Positions 21,846 through 34,130 of a DNA stretch of 64,000 nucleotides are shown in pieces. A program made the translations under genes and the position numbers. Position 1 is the stretch's first letter; the number at the start of each line of letters is the position of its first letter. The notes beneath the pieces were generated by a model, which saw nothing but the letters and a program-made list of their open reading frames with translations, was not told the origin of the DNA and searched no databases. This DNA is from Nephrocerus scutellatus (lineage: Eukaryota; Arthropoda; Insecta; Diptera; Pipunculidae). The stretch is taken from assembly GCA_947095585.1 (NCBI GenBank), contig OX352762.1, forward strand, positions 120,558,930 through 120,622,929. Direction: 5' to 3'.

Positions 21846-22035
21846 ATCTGTTACAACAAATTTCTTCCCGTATAGCATTGATATAATCATTTTTATAAAA
21901 ATGCTGTCGAAACCCATATCTTATTATTTTATAAATTGGCGCGGCGATCCAAACCGTGTCAAAGGCTTTTTCGAGATCCACTTGTCTGGCAGCCGTATTT
22001 CTCTTATCATTCAGATGCCAGTTAACATCTGAACA
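21846..22035 (-). mobile_element. Jockey-like LINE RT relic, upstream half
   Basis: The minus strand reads VDLEKAFDTVW, then IYKIIRYGFDSIFIKMI and GKKFVVTDNKTS. This is the first catalytic-Asp block of the reverse transcriptase and the helix after it. It is collinear with the downstream half at 20765-21246, which carries the QGAV and YADD blocks. The copy is truncated at its 5' end near 22035. Confidence 0.75.
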
Positions 22036-24885
22036 TCTGAAAACAATTAGGTCACGGTGTGCACTGTTGAGTGGTGCTTTTTATTGCCAATATGAATCCC
22101 TCGATCACACAGAGAACACACTACACAGTATACCAATATGATGGCAGATGGCAATATGAAGAAGTCTTTTAATTAACAAAGTTACATTTTGCATTTTTGC
22201 TAAAAGCTATGAAGAGATAATTCCTTGTGGTATGTCTTGAAATCCTTAACAATTAGTGATTTAAGGAACCACAATTTCACTACAACTCCACTGTAAAATT
22301 CTACAACAAGTATGACAACTAAAAGATCTGCTTTATTCATCCGCCAACTTATAGTATATTATATGGAATTAGAAAAGTCAAAAATTGCTCAATTGCATAA
22401 TCAGAATACGAAGACAGCAGGAGTGATTAAAATCAAAAGCAAGAAGGGAGCAGTCATTGTTTCCCCGGAGGCGACGGGCAAGGTTCCCTTTTAATTTACC
22501 CGATGACGTTCTCATTAAAAGGACATTGGTAGTTTTTACTCTGTCTCTGTTCTTAAATTCTTTTCTGTAATTAGACAATCTGCTGATTTCGCTGTAAAGG
22601 AGTATTTCCCAAGGATATTTTTGTTCTACTATCCTTTCAGTATGCCAGCAAGCAATTGTCAATGTTTGATGCTATACTATGATGATTCCTATGCCCTTTG
22701 CCAAAGACTATTAGGCAAACAGCGTAATAAACGGACTGTTGTTGTGGTATGGTTGATACTTTTCATTTAAACATCAGGTTATTTAGGGATGTACAAAGTA
22801 ATTCTTTGAATTATTTTCTACGAGAATCTATTCTGTAGAATGGCAGTTGCTAATTTTTTTTGGTTTTGTTCAGAAAAAAGGCACGAGTCAATTAACAAAT
22901 TAAATGTTCGAGTATTTAGTATTACCTCCGGAATTCATCTTTGAAGTTAATATATAAAACCAATTCTTAGTTAAAGTCCTTTTGTACTTTTTGTTTACCT
23001 TTCTTGCAATTTCATGGTATTATGAGAAGATGAATTAATTAATTAAGATTGAAATATTGGTTGGTAAGTAAACAAATAGGCAGAATTTGAATGCAAGTCT
23101 GAGCTGCATTAACTGATAACAGAACCAAGTAAATGAATTCTAAGAATACATAGTCGTACTTCTCAAAAGAAGAAAACCTTTTTTTACACAATTCATGGAA
23201 ATTACATTTTACGATGCCAAAGGATTAACTATATAAATACAATATAGTACAACATCCCATACATTATGCATTGTGGAAAGTATATAAATTTTAAACAAAA
23301 TAAAAACCTCAAATCACAACTACAAGCCAACTCGGGTGGAAACCGAGATTGTGTGGCAAAATATTTCAGCTTCTATATCGCATAGAATTGCTTGCTGGGA
23401 TATCCTGCATAGTGCTGGATAGTAGGTATATGTACGCATTGCATAAATCTAATGCTTCAGAAAGGATCGCGTACATCTGCCATCTGCACACATACAAATG
23501 TACCGACAAAGTTAAACTATTGCCAAACGAAATGGAAGAAAATCACAGAGAAAGGATTTGACTCCCACGGTACGATACAAGAACGCAATCCTTGCTTGTG
23601 TAGCTATACGTTAAACCAGCATAAGAAGGTTCACATTCAAATTAATAGCTCTTAGCCCCCATTATTGAGCGAAACAATGAGTCCTGCATTTGCTGATATT
23701 ATGAAGAATGAAGAATTCAGGTAGGTACACGACTGCATAGGCAATGTCCTATGAAAATATTCAATTAATTAAACTTTGGGATAATTCTCTCGACGAATGA
23801 AAACTAAAATTATGGATACAAATATCACATTAGCATTGGATGGAAGTCATGAAGAATCATCATTTGGCCAATTCCGTTTATTGCCTGGTAAACTTTGTCA
23901 GTTGTCTGTTGATTTAAGGCAGGTGCAGCACCGCTGAGCGAACGCCATTGTAGGCGAAGAACCGAGATACAGGGACCTGAACAGTGGTGCTCCATTAACT
24001 GATTACATGGCTGTCTGAAGTGTTCTTCCAACGTTCGCATACTTCTTTGTCCTTCATATCCGCCAGCCTAGTAGTGCTACGATGACGATGTTTAAGTGGA
24101 TATTTTTCTGTATTTGTGCAAAACTGCAACAAATGGATTCAACTTTTGCATTGCACTACACTATTAATTTGAGTCAAGAGGTTACTCCCAAGTGGGGTTT
24201 GGGGTTGTTCCAGAAACAATTCGACCGCAGCGAGCTGTGCCAGGCAGAAGTTTCCTCTATTGCAGGTACAGTTGTATAGAAAATGAATCGTGTCCGAAAC
24301 AAAACCATCCACCAAAGTCTCTGAAGTTTTCGCTGTTTCATTTTTTTGTCACTTTTCTCTGCTGATGCCTTCAACTCCTCCTCCTTTAATATGAAACTTC
24401 TTGACAAAGTTATCTTCGCTCGAATAGAATTACCTGCAACTGCAATGCACTCAGTCATCACCTCACTACTCAGCGGCAAATTTCTAAATTGAAGAAGGAA
24501 ACTGTTGAGGAAATTGTAACGTAAATAGGCGGCATCGTTGTAGCATAGCGACAATAACGTCGTCAACTAGGGTAACTTGAAAAAAGGACATAACATTTTT
24601 TCGGGTGAAAAAGCAAAAGGATTTTGTCTGAATTTTAGTTTTTGTGGTTTCGGTGGGATTGGAGCGTAAAACTGCAAAGTACCACGGCTTAATTGAAACC
24701 CAGTGACAACTGTTCACGTTGGTCGACATGTTTCTCCTCTGGCAAGTGACGGAGATGTAATACAGGGGGTTTCTGTTGTTAAAATTTTATTGCTTCTCCA
24801 TTATTACTTTTTTGACTTTCTTTTATCATTAGCCGAGGCTAATAACATTGCCCGTAAAAAACTTTATTACGGAACCGCAAATCAG
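22036..24885. other. AT-rich stretch without recognised genes
   Basis: The longest ORF here (24174-24566, minus, 130 aa) has no motif I recognise. Fragments near 23.45-23.65 kb have a few Cys/His residues, but not spaced as a proper zinc finger. I assign no function. Confidence 0.45.
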
Positions 24886-24889
24886 CCTC

Positions 24890-26375
24890 GGATACACTAA
24901 TACGACCACGGCAACGAAAACGGCTGAACGATTTCATGGATCGTGTAGGCTCACTGTGCAGAGCTCGAGCTGCACAGCAGCTAGCCGATACCCTACCCAA
25001 ATAAAATGCTTACATAACAACAATTCAGAAGATGCGCTGAACGGTGAATGGTGTATTACAAAAATCAGAATATGACATATATTACAGCTGTCATGCAAGA
25101 CATCATGTGCGTCAGAAAAAAATAGGACCTACAGTTAGCGGCTTTAAAGTAGTAAATGAACGTCTACGCATCCTTCGCGTGCGGGACAAATTTGAAAACA
25201 TAAGCCACATAAACGTTCACGCACCTGCAGAGGAGTCCCCAGATGAAGAAAAAGAAGAATTATTTGAATCAGTCGAAAGGATTCCCTCAGTATAATGTAA
25301 AAATCATTTTTGGGGATATGAATGCAATAATAGGTAGGGAGCCGCAATATTCAGTCAGTACATTGGCACCCATAGTTTACAAGAGAACACTAATGACAGT
25401 GTATAACGAGTTATAGAGATGGCAGTAAGCAATAATTTGGTCGTTGCGAGTACAAGGTTTCCGCGTAAAAATATCCACAAAGCCACCTAAGTACCCACTC
25501 TCTACCAGATAGACGACGTGTTGATAGACCGCCACCACAACCCGAACCTTATGATGGTACGAAGGTACCGAGGTGCCAACGTCGACTTGGACCACTATCA
25601 TGTTGGTATTGTGCTCTAAACGTGAATTACATCATTACGAATGACTGCATCTGCGAATAAGATTCAAGACAATACGGCTGCCCTTCGCAATGAAGAGACC
25701 AGAAACAACTACGCTAAAGCGATAGGACTCCCCTTAAATGCAGGGAGAGTAAGTCCTGCTGCTGAGATGTCGGGATGTCGTACAAGAGAAATGGACACGC
25801 CTCAAGAATGCTGTCATAAGTCCTGCTGACTCCATTCTAGGAAGTAGTCGTAGAGATCGATGAACTATCGATCGATGCTGATCGGTGAACTAGAACAGTA
25901 CAAAGAGCGAGCACCGCACCAGGCGTGTAAGTTCTACCAAAGTGTCCAAGGTAATATACACCGCAATGCTCTTACTGCAAAGACAAATAGGGTGATCTGA
26001 TCGCCGATCTCAAAGGCATCTTCGAGCGATGGGAGCAACCACCAAGCATAAACAAAGTTAGCTGAGAAATAAATCGGCTCAAAAATAATAAGGCTCCGGA
26101 ATCAGATGTTATCCCAGCGGAGCTGATAAAAACATTAGGTCTCGAAGCAATTCATGAACTAATAGCGCAAGTAAGGGAGGAAGAAGCGATGCCAGAAGAC
26201 TGGCGAAGAGGCATGGTGTGCCCCAGAAATAAGAAGGGAGATATCACAACATGCAGCAATTAATGTGGTATAACGTTGTTGAGAAACGCGTATTAACATT
26301 TGATCAGACTTGCACCCTTACGCAGGTGAAGGAAAGTTGTCTAGAGTTTCAAAACTCACTACACGATTTTTGCCA
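24890..26375 (+). mobile_element. RTE-B relic 2 (endonuclease to start of RT)
   Basis: Broken frames cover the endonuclease: GVLQKSEYDIYYSCHARHHV, GFKVVNERLRILRVRDKFEN, NVHAPAEESPDEEKEE, then IFGDMNA with the metal-binding Asp and Asn, and LIDRRH. It goes on through TAALRNEETRNNYAKAIGLP and NRLKNNKAPESDVIPAELIK to FQNSLHDF in the early polymerase domain. At least eight frame changes are needed. At about 26375 it joins directly to a mariner-type transposase relic. Confidence 0.8.
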
Positions 26376-26860
26376 TAAGTTAGAAAAAGTTGACTTAGAT
26401 CATATGTGGTTTCAATTGGCCGGCGCTACATTCCGCCCAGATGACTATGTTTTGTCCAGAAATGGGCCATATTTGTCATGTTATTTGACGCCTTTTTGAC
26501 ATTTTTCTTAGTCAAATAAACGGTCAATGCCAATAAACCAGAGACTTTAGATAACCAGAACTTGCACCGAACGTTTCATTGCCGGCACATCGACCCGTTT
26601 ATAAGGAAAAGTCATAAACAATTGGTTTAAGAGCTTAATGCCCGTGCATACGTTTCCGTGGAGTACATTTTAATTATGTTATATTCCGTAATTAAATGCA
26701 TCTATGGTACTTCAATCGGGATGTTATTTTATATATATCTCAAAAACAAGCAGTGTTATTTTTAACAAAAAATAGGGCGATCTTAATGAAAAATGCATTA
26801 CATTTTTATAAAAAATTCAAACGCTTTTAATAAATGGCAACTTTTTACCTTTCACTTTAA
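26372..26860 (+). mobile_element. Mariner-type transposase relic (C-terminal part)
   Basis: LDHMWFQLAGATF (26392-26430) is the second catalytic-Asp block of IS630/Tc1-mariner transposases, but the key Asp (normally QQDGAT) has become Ala (QLAGAT). It is followed by LSRNGP and YLTPF with the intervening WPPRSCD-like block deleted. Weak C-terminal similarity may continue to about 26700, then AT-rich 3' sequence. The element is inactive. Confidence 0.65.
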
Positions 26861-27954
26861 GTTTATAAAAATTTTGACGAGCATAAATATATGTACATTA
26901 AAGACGCTCATTAATCAAAACTTTGCTCTCACTGCTCCATATAATGTGTGGAAACATTCATAACACAAAAAAAATTTATACGCAGAGTTAAAAGGAAATT
27001 CTTTTTTGTTACACCCTTTATGAATAGCTGTAGACTTCAGTATTTTTTTTTTCATTTGCCATAGAGAAAATGAAACGTTGTAATGGCAATCTTCATGATG
27101 AGACTTTGCAGCACAAACTTTACGCGACAATTAAGTTGAAGTTTTCATCCTACATTTTCGCGCATTTTCGTAGCTGTAACAAAGAACAACCGCCACTTTA
27201 TGTGCATGAAACTTGGAAGTTGGGACAAAAATTGCACAGAATAATACGAGTCAACGAGAATCAACACGACCAGGAATAAATGCAATTTTTGTCCATCAGC
27301 AGGCATACAGTAATGACGATAAAATTACATAAACCTCGTTTCTAGAATTGAGAGTCTCCATGTGATTTTGCTTTTTTATTGGAAATGTCATAATTATTAA
27401 CCCATCAATAAGGCTAGTAGGTTTTTCTCGAGTTTGGTCTCCTTTTCCACAAAGACATACTGAACGTACATCTATAATATGGTTGCCATAAAGATCGTTA
27501 AAAATTTCATGGAAGAAAGATGAGCTCTTCCGAAAGCATCCCACTAGATCCCGATGGTCAATATTTCCCCACCACCACCCACCCTTTTTAAGTCGCCTGA
27601 AACGTCGAAAAAGTTATGTTTTTAGGAAACCTGAATGTTTTAAAAATAGGAGTTTGTTGTTAAGGCAAAGCGGTAAATGTTAGCCTCTATGCAAGTATTG
27701 ATTCGGATTGATTGATTAATTCCCCTCGAAGAAGATGCCCCTGATAATGAGTTGGTAGGAGATATTGGTGGCCTGAGTAATATCGCGCATAGTAACGTTA
27801 AGGATATTATAGAGGCTGTCAATGATGCTGCTCTTCATCTAAAAGTCTGACAAACATTTTTTCGCTAGTTATGGGACTAAGTAGTAATAAAAACCCGACA
27901 ATCACACTATAAATAATCTAATATAGAGAGCAACTATTGATCAAACACGGTTTG
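26861..27954. other. Spacer; one short unexplained coding-like frame
   Basis: No family is recognised. A plus-strand frame at about 27718-27849 reads PLEEDAPDNELVGDI and NIAHSNVKDIIEAVNDAAL without stops. Its acidic, well-mixed composition looks more protein-like than its neighbours and ends just before the piggyBac-like relic. Whether it belongs to that element is unknown. Confidence 0.35.
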
Positions 27955-28140
27955 TAGCAAAAGGCTGATATTTGATTACCGAAGAACTCGTGATGACTCC
28001 TAAATGACCAATAAATATGCCCCATTCAAAGACCTATGGACCATGATGAACGGCAAATTTGAGCTGGCCTATATACTGAGTGAAATAACAATTGATGCAC
28101 AATTCTTTTCGTATAGAGGCCACACGAGATGAAGCCACCA
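27955..28140 (+). mobile_element. piggyBac-like transposase fragment
   Basis: Two frames read FDYRRTRDDS and then NKYAPFKDLWTMMNGKFELA and EITIDAQFFSYRGHTR. This matches the conserved centre of piggyBac-type transposases, where 'TxDEQLxxFRGR' holds a catalytic Asp. Here the pattern is TIDAQFFSYRGHTR, so the Asp is kept but the Glu is lost. Only some 60 residues are recognisable and no element ends are seen. Confidence 0.5.
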
Positions 28141-28494
28141 GAATGGAGACACACAAGGCCCGAATTCTGGATGTTATTCTTAACGAGGTCATAAGAAGGA
28201 GGCTCTGAGAAGGAGGCCTGTATACCTATATTTACTAAGGCGTACACAACGTGCATTAGCGATGGAATAATTCGGCAAAGATGAACGCGTTAGCGGTTAG
28301 TACTTAGTCCGAATGGTGACAAGCCATCAGAGAAACCTTTGTCGTCATCCGTCCGTCCTATCAAGATTTTAATATGGCTTTTTTTGGGAAAGGAGCACCA
28401 TTGATAAAATTGCGGCGATATGTAATATCGCGCGCAAGGAAATTGCAGGAACGAGGTGGGGATAAGAAACACTGATAACATTTCGTTGTCAAAA
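28141..28494. other. Unassigned spacer
   Basis: No motif is recognised between the piggyBac-like fragment and the R1-like LINE relic. Confidence 0.4.
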
Positions 28495-29510
28495 ATGCAA
28501 ATTGGACAAAGCGTTGGTTACTTTGACTGAACTGCAGGTACTAGAACTACCTATTATGAATCATAGTGAGCTACTACAGTTATAGAACTTTACTACACTG
28601 ACACTGGAGGAGGCCCCAAAGTTACCAGTGGGCTGGGTACTTGGATCGGTACTATGGAACGTAATTTATTCTAACAATTAAAAGATCAACTGGGGTAGAA
28701 ATCGTCGGATACGCGGATGACATAGCTTTAGAGGGCGTTGCTTAGACGCTCATGAATGTAACGAAAAAATGTGGTGAAATGAACCGGGATATCAGAGATT
28801 GACGGCATAAAGCCGGGTTAGTGCTAGCTGATGACAAATTCAAAGGTGTACTGATAAGTAGCAGAAAAAAGGTGGCAAGAGTGACAATCCGAGTCATCGG
28901 ACAAAATGTCATATCGAGCCTACATATAAAATACCTCAAAATCCTGCTGGATCATAGGCTTAATTTCAAGGAGTATCATCTTAGATATGCCAATAAAAAA
29001 GCATCGTATGCAGGGACAGCACTTGTAAAGATCTGTGGGTCTAAACAGTTGACAAGAAAACTGCTAGTGAGGGTCATTACATCGATATTACGGCACCTAT
29101 ACGGCACACGGCGACTTCTTGCACCAGTTACATGAGGGGAGCAATAAGAACAGTTGTGTATTTCGGACAGTCTCCACCGATGCAGCAGTGTCATAGCAGG
29201 CAGAATGCCAGTTGATATCATGGTAATAGATGAAGCGGCATTGAGAGACCTCACGAACCAACAATCAAGTGGATGAGAACGTACAAGTGATGTCATACGA
29301 AATCGTTGCCAAATGGAATGGCAGCGTAGATAGACGCATCTAGAAAATCCCGGTAGACACATACGCTGATCGAGTGTAGGTAGCGAAAAAATATGGAGAG
29401 GTTAACTACCACCAAACGCAGCAGTATCTTCACAAGGACAAACACGCGAACGAAGGGCGAAAATACCTACTGCAGAAGTTCAAGAGATTCAATAACAGGA
29501 GCCGCTTAGT
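28495..29510 (+). mobile_element. R1-like LINE reverse transcriptase relic
   Basis: Pieces in shifting frames read GSVLWNVIYS, EIVGYADDIAL (YADD at 28710-28721), then AGLVLADDKFKGVLISSRKK, SLHIKYLKILLDHRLNFKEY and GSKQLTRKLLVRVITSIL. Further on come VIAGRMPVDI and KYGEVNYHQTQ. The order and spacing match the polymerase core and C-terminal region of R1-type LINEs. Multiple stops show it is inactive. The 5' half of the protein is absent, as in a 5'-truncated insertion. Confidence 0.7.
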
Positions 29511-31282
29511 GTAAGCACCACTTGGAGAGCTATTCAGCCAGGCTGGACTCGTTAAATCAATGGTAAGTACCAAAGAAACTTGGAATATAATTAACAATTA
29601 TTAACAAAATATTATTATTAACTGAGATTGCAAGGTTGCGAGGAACAGAGGGGTTTACTAGGCTAAGAGGATGAAATAAACCTGCCCTGCTAAGGAATTC
29701 CTTTATTGGTGGTACCGCAGGAAGTAACCAGGTCAGAAGATATATAGATTGGGTTTACTGCCATGAATGTGAAGTCTTCTTAGAAGATTTCCAACCTCCA
29801 CCATATGAAAAAAAGGCCACACGAGATTAACTCAATATATTCCGTGGAAAACAGCTAACAGAGGGAAAAAGGTCATGGCAACAAAGAGCGATAAATCAAA
29901 GCGTGAGAAACGTGAGAAAAACCTAACATCATTACACCTAAAAAACCTATGCAACTTGATGTTGCCAACTCTTACTAACAATGAACACTAGTGAGGGCCT
30001 AAAAAGTAGGCCATAGAAAAGTGTGTGGAGATTATCTTTAATCGTCTCACTAAATTGGTTATTGGTACGACATAATATTCTTGTCATATGAACCTAGCTC
30101 ATTCCAATAATACGTTTGACGAAAACATTCTTCTAATTAAATGCAGAACCAATCCAAATAGAGTTAAAAATTCAGAACTTAAGCTATTTTTGATGCATCT
30201 CCTTCTCCTTTTGAATTTTCCCTCCACCACCTTACAGAACTCCGTCTTACTTCCATCGAAACTTTTCGTTTTGAACAAATTAACGCAAAAGTTCCCAACA
30301 ACTGAATGCACTACTATTACTTACTTCGATATTGAAACATTACAACATTGGAATGAGCCGGAAATTTTGAAATAGTGTGATCGTTCAGACCACCACTCAT
30401 CACGAGGATGTGGAAACTTTTTTCAGTGTAAGACACAACAAGAAGGAAATTCGTAGTGAAATCTAAACTTCAGATGGTAAGAAACTACCAAAAAAACAGC
30501 CCGAAAATTACGTAAAAAATTGGAATAACTTTTTACAACTGCACTTGGGCTTCGTTTCGGTCTGTGATGCTAAGGAGGTACAGCAGCGATGCCAAGTCAA
30601 GTGCGGAATTGCAGTCAGAAGCATGATGTGCGGTTTCTTTGAGTTGTAAGTGCTTAGACGGATAGCTACAACGTCGACACCACTTGAGAAACTTGTACCA
30701 GAGCAATTCTGTGCTGTTCCATTGGCTTCACCGTCATCCGCTGTGCGTCGTTCCGTCTGTCGACTAAAGGTCCATGTTGCATGAAAACACCACCGTCGCC
30801 GGTGGTCGATGGTCATCTTCTTTGAGATTATATTCGACTTTAAATACAATCTCAAACACAGGTAACAACTTACAAAACTCAGACGAACGGATAAGAAGCG
30901 AGAGAAAAGAAAAATCTTGTCCTCCGTCCGTCGGAATTGGTGCTATGTGCTGTTTCTTCTTTACTTAGAGCAGGATTAAGGTAAGAGGACTGCTTATGTA
31001 CTAGAGAATTTTCAAGTGAAAACTTTCCTTTTGTTTATTTACATTTTGTCTTACACGAAAGTCGTCTGTCTGCCAACTAGACCCCCTTCAATAGAAGCGC
31101 ATGCGATTAAAAAACAGTAAGCGTTCAAAGAAAAAAATTAACTTGCACCGTGTGAATTGTGAAGTCCATTTTGTAGGTTTCTTTTCCAGCGCGCGATGTA
31201 CTTTTTTTGTGTGTTGAGAACAGAGGGAAAGTTAATTACCGAAAATTCTAATAAACTGCGGTTAAAAAATGATTTATCTAAG

Positions 31283-31284
<2 letters not shown>

Positions 31285-31320
<36 letters not shown>

Positions 31321-31322
31321 GG
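31285..31322. repeat. TTG trinucleotide microsatellite
   Basis: An uninterrupted run of about 12 TTG units is visible. Confidence 0.95.
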
Positions 31323-33075
31323 AAACTCCATATTGTGCAGTTCTTTGTCTGTATAATGAAGTGATCTTTTGCAAGTACCTACGCCGAATATTATGCCGTA
31401 GTTTTATTTTGATTGTAAAGGAGATTAAGTTTTATATGAGTAATATTTTAGGAAAAGGATTTTATAGGTTTGCTTGGTGCAAAAGTTGTGTCCACGCTTA
31501 TATTTGCATCCAATGGGATCATCAAAGTAAGTAGTGATCAAAAGTGATCGAGATTTAAGGTTTTCTAAAAGAAAGATCTGATCTAACAAAAATTCGTTGT
31601 CTCTTTCTACTGTATGCAGAGTCTCCACTCAGTTACCGGAGACTGGTCAAATAGATGGTATCTCAGAGTATCTCTGGCATAAAAGAAATTCTACGGTAGT
31701 CATAGAAGCGATTTCATTGTAAGAAATATGGCTTGACCAGTTTTTTTTGGATTGTCTAAGACTTATGGTTCTATAAGTACCCAAAGTGTTTCGTTTGGCA
31801 CAATAGGCAACTGATCTTGGTCAGGAAGTGAGACAAGAAAATGTATCGTCATCGATTCTGTTTATACTGGCGATTAAATATGACTGGCATCCAATGAAGA
31901 CCGTTTAATAAGCTTAGTCGTATGGCATATCCTGACGGTGTAATCGTTCTTCATGGCAAATATGAAGGGTATTAAGATTTCCATGGATACCTACCACTAT
32001 TCCACGGTCCTCTTCAAACACGGATTGATTTTATGTCGCCAATCAACGCTCATCCACAATATTGCTATTTTATATGTATCAGTATAGTTGGAGTGTAAGG
32101 CTCCAACTTCTCACTGATGGGAGTGATATCTATCTAGATCGCTGCTGATCTATGGGTCACGAACGCAACTCCACGCTGAGTTAATACTCTACCCACTTTT
32201 AGGTGTCAACCACAGCCACCAAGATGCTCCCACAAGGGGGCCAACCTCAATAGATGAGACCGGACGAAATCCTTTAATGGGCTCCGCAGCTCCCGTGGTA
32301 CCAAACGAATCTCTGTTCGGACATTAGTAGTTAATGACGAAGTTAACTACAGTAGTAAAGTTCCTTACAACTCGTGACTGGATATCGCATTATGCACAGA
32401 TTTACAACTGACTATTTTTATTCAGTCATGTTGAGCAACCATAACAAGATGCCTACTTGCCCATCGTTCAAAAGCATTTTTAGCATTTAGAAATGCAACT
32501 AGTCCTTTCTAGTGAATCCACAGATACAGCTTGCTATCTCACAGAGGCTTCTTTAATGCAAGAATGCATTAAAGCTGCCATGCCCAGTGAGCAGGAATTC
32601 CATCTTAAGGCTAAAAGCAAAGTCTTGCTCTTCACAAATCCAAATGTAAATCAGGCATTTTCGCCTTCCGACCATCTAGATTGCCATCTAGATATCATGG
32701 CTTCTTCAAGAAGTTCCTAGCATTGGCCATGGCTTCTGTTTTCGAAAATACTTGTCACCAGCCAGCCACTCTGCAGGAACCATCTGTTTTTCTTGATATT
32801 GAAGACAGGGCTTCTTCGGATTACCTCAAGATCAAAAGGTGGAACACCCATTAGGACCTGCATAGCCTCCGTAGAGACTGTGCGACAGACTGACAAGCAT
32901 GCAATCAAAAATCAAAGGCATGCGCTGGCAAGTGGTAGTCTCAGCTTTGCCTCTTTTTAGGAATGACAGTTTCGTACCATACCAGCGCTCCATATGTTGC
33001 ACAAGCAACAAATAGGCAACCATATATGGTACGCACTGCCCACCTGTTTAGATCCCATTTGGTGCGAAGAACACA

Positions 33076-33306
33076 ATGGATTGGTCATACAAGTTTAAGC
33101 AGCCGCCTCCTGAGTTCAGACAGTTGCACAAGGAAGTTTATGCGCGTGCTCATGTTAATACCGAGGTGAGGCATCTGGCTAACATACCTGATGTTAGACC
33201 CGTTGAGCCTAATCACTGGATGAGGACTTACAGTTTGCCTTTCAGCAAAATCGACACAGTCTTGTCCAATGAGATGTTAACACAAGCTCTAACACCCTAT
33301 TTATGA
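33076..33306 (+). pseudogene. Unrecognised 76-aa coding-like frame
   Basis: The ORF runs from ATG to TGA with a mixed, protein-like composition: Pro, Glu, His, Asn and Trp are all present and there is no low complexity. It includes HKEVYARAHVNTEVRHLANI and PNHWMRTYSLPFSKID. I do not recognise a family. It could be a fragment of a transposon protein or a retrocopied host exon. There is no upstream promoter, partner frame or poly-A tail to guide the choice. The confidence covers only that it derives from a real protein. Confidence 0.3.
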
Positions 33307-34130
33307 ACAACCGACATCATAGAGGAGGTCTCGAACGTTCAGATATCTGAACCGTTTTATATGACTTGATGGCGTATATTAATAACTGAACAAACTAAGC
33401 ATGTGGTGCATTCGGAATTCTTTTTCATGTGTGGAACTGTACTAACACATCGCTACGCACCAAGGTGAAACTCTTTGAATCCAACGTGAAATTCGTGCGG
33501 CTATACGCATCGCCTGTAAAACGTAGAAATGCTCTGCCAATATCTTGAACAGGTAACAGTCATTTTGTGATCCGTTGTCTATGTTACATTCTAAGATCCG
33601 TGAGCAATAAATCACATCCAGTGGAGTGGAGTAGGACAAGACAAATAAATTGGAGGAAGACATCAAACAATGAAAATAGATTGGTGGCTTGATTATACAC
33701 TGACAAAACCAGAGGACAATAGAGTAGAAGTTAAAGTAGCAGAGCATATATATGGTTCTCAGTGAAATAGACTTAGTTGTTTTTTTCAAGGGGTAGTTGA
33801 ACCAGCATAATGCGATGGTTACAGAAATTCGTTAGATGAATAATCCCTAGCTAGTTTCAGCAGTCTTGATCTCGTGCCTAGTGATCCGCTGAGCACTCAG
33901 CACAGTTTAAAGTTGTTGTGATTGGCAAGTGATTGTAAGGGCAAAGCATCAAAGCAACATCTGACCAGTCTTGCAGCCATCGCATAGGAACTGACTGATT
34001 ACAGCACTATTTGCCTATATCTCGTACCTCCAGCCCAATAGCAAACTCAGTAGAATTGAAAAGTGTAAACACTTTCAATGGCTATTTATAAGGTTTGCTT
34101 AGCATACATATATTTTCAAAGTCCTGTACG

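Larger units (their letters stand above)
29511..34130. other. Long stretch without recognised genes
   Basis: No transposon or host domain is recognised on either strand. There is a TTG microsatellite at 31285-31322. A plus-strand 76-residue ORF at 33076-33306 (FKQPPPEFRQLHKEVYARAH and later RTYSLPFSKIDTVLSNEML) has balanced composition but no family I can name. It is described separately. Confidence 0.45.

Noticed and set aside
23349..23655. Possible zinc-finger protein fragment
   Set aside because: There are some Cys and His residues (for example NQHKKVH), but no correct C2H2 spacing in any one frame.
24174..24566. 130-residue minus-strand ORF as a host gene
   Set aside because: There is no domain, no codon signal I could judge and no supporting exon structure. 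I left it as unassigned.
31138..31374. Asparagine/leucine-run ORFs on both strands
   Set aside because: They are translations of the TTG microsatellite, and both strands are equally open.
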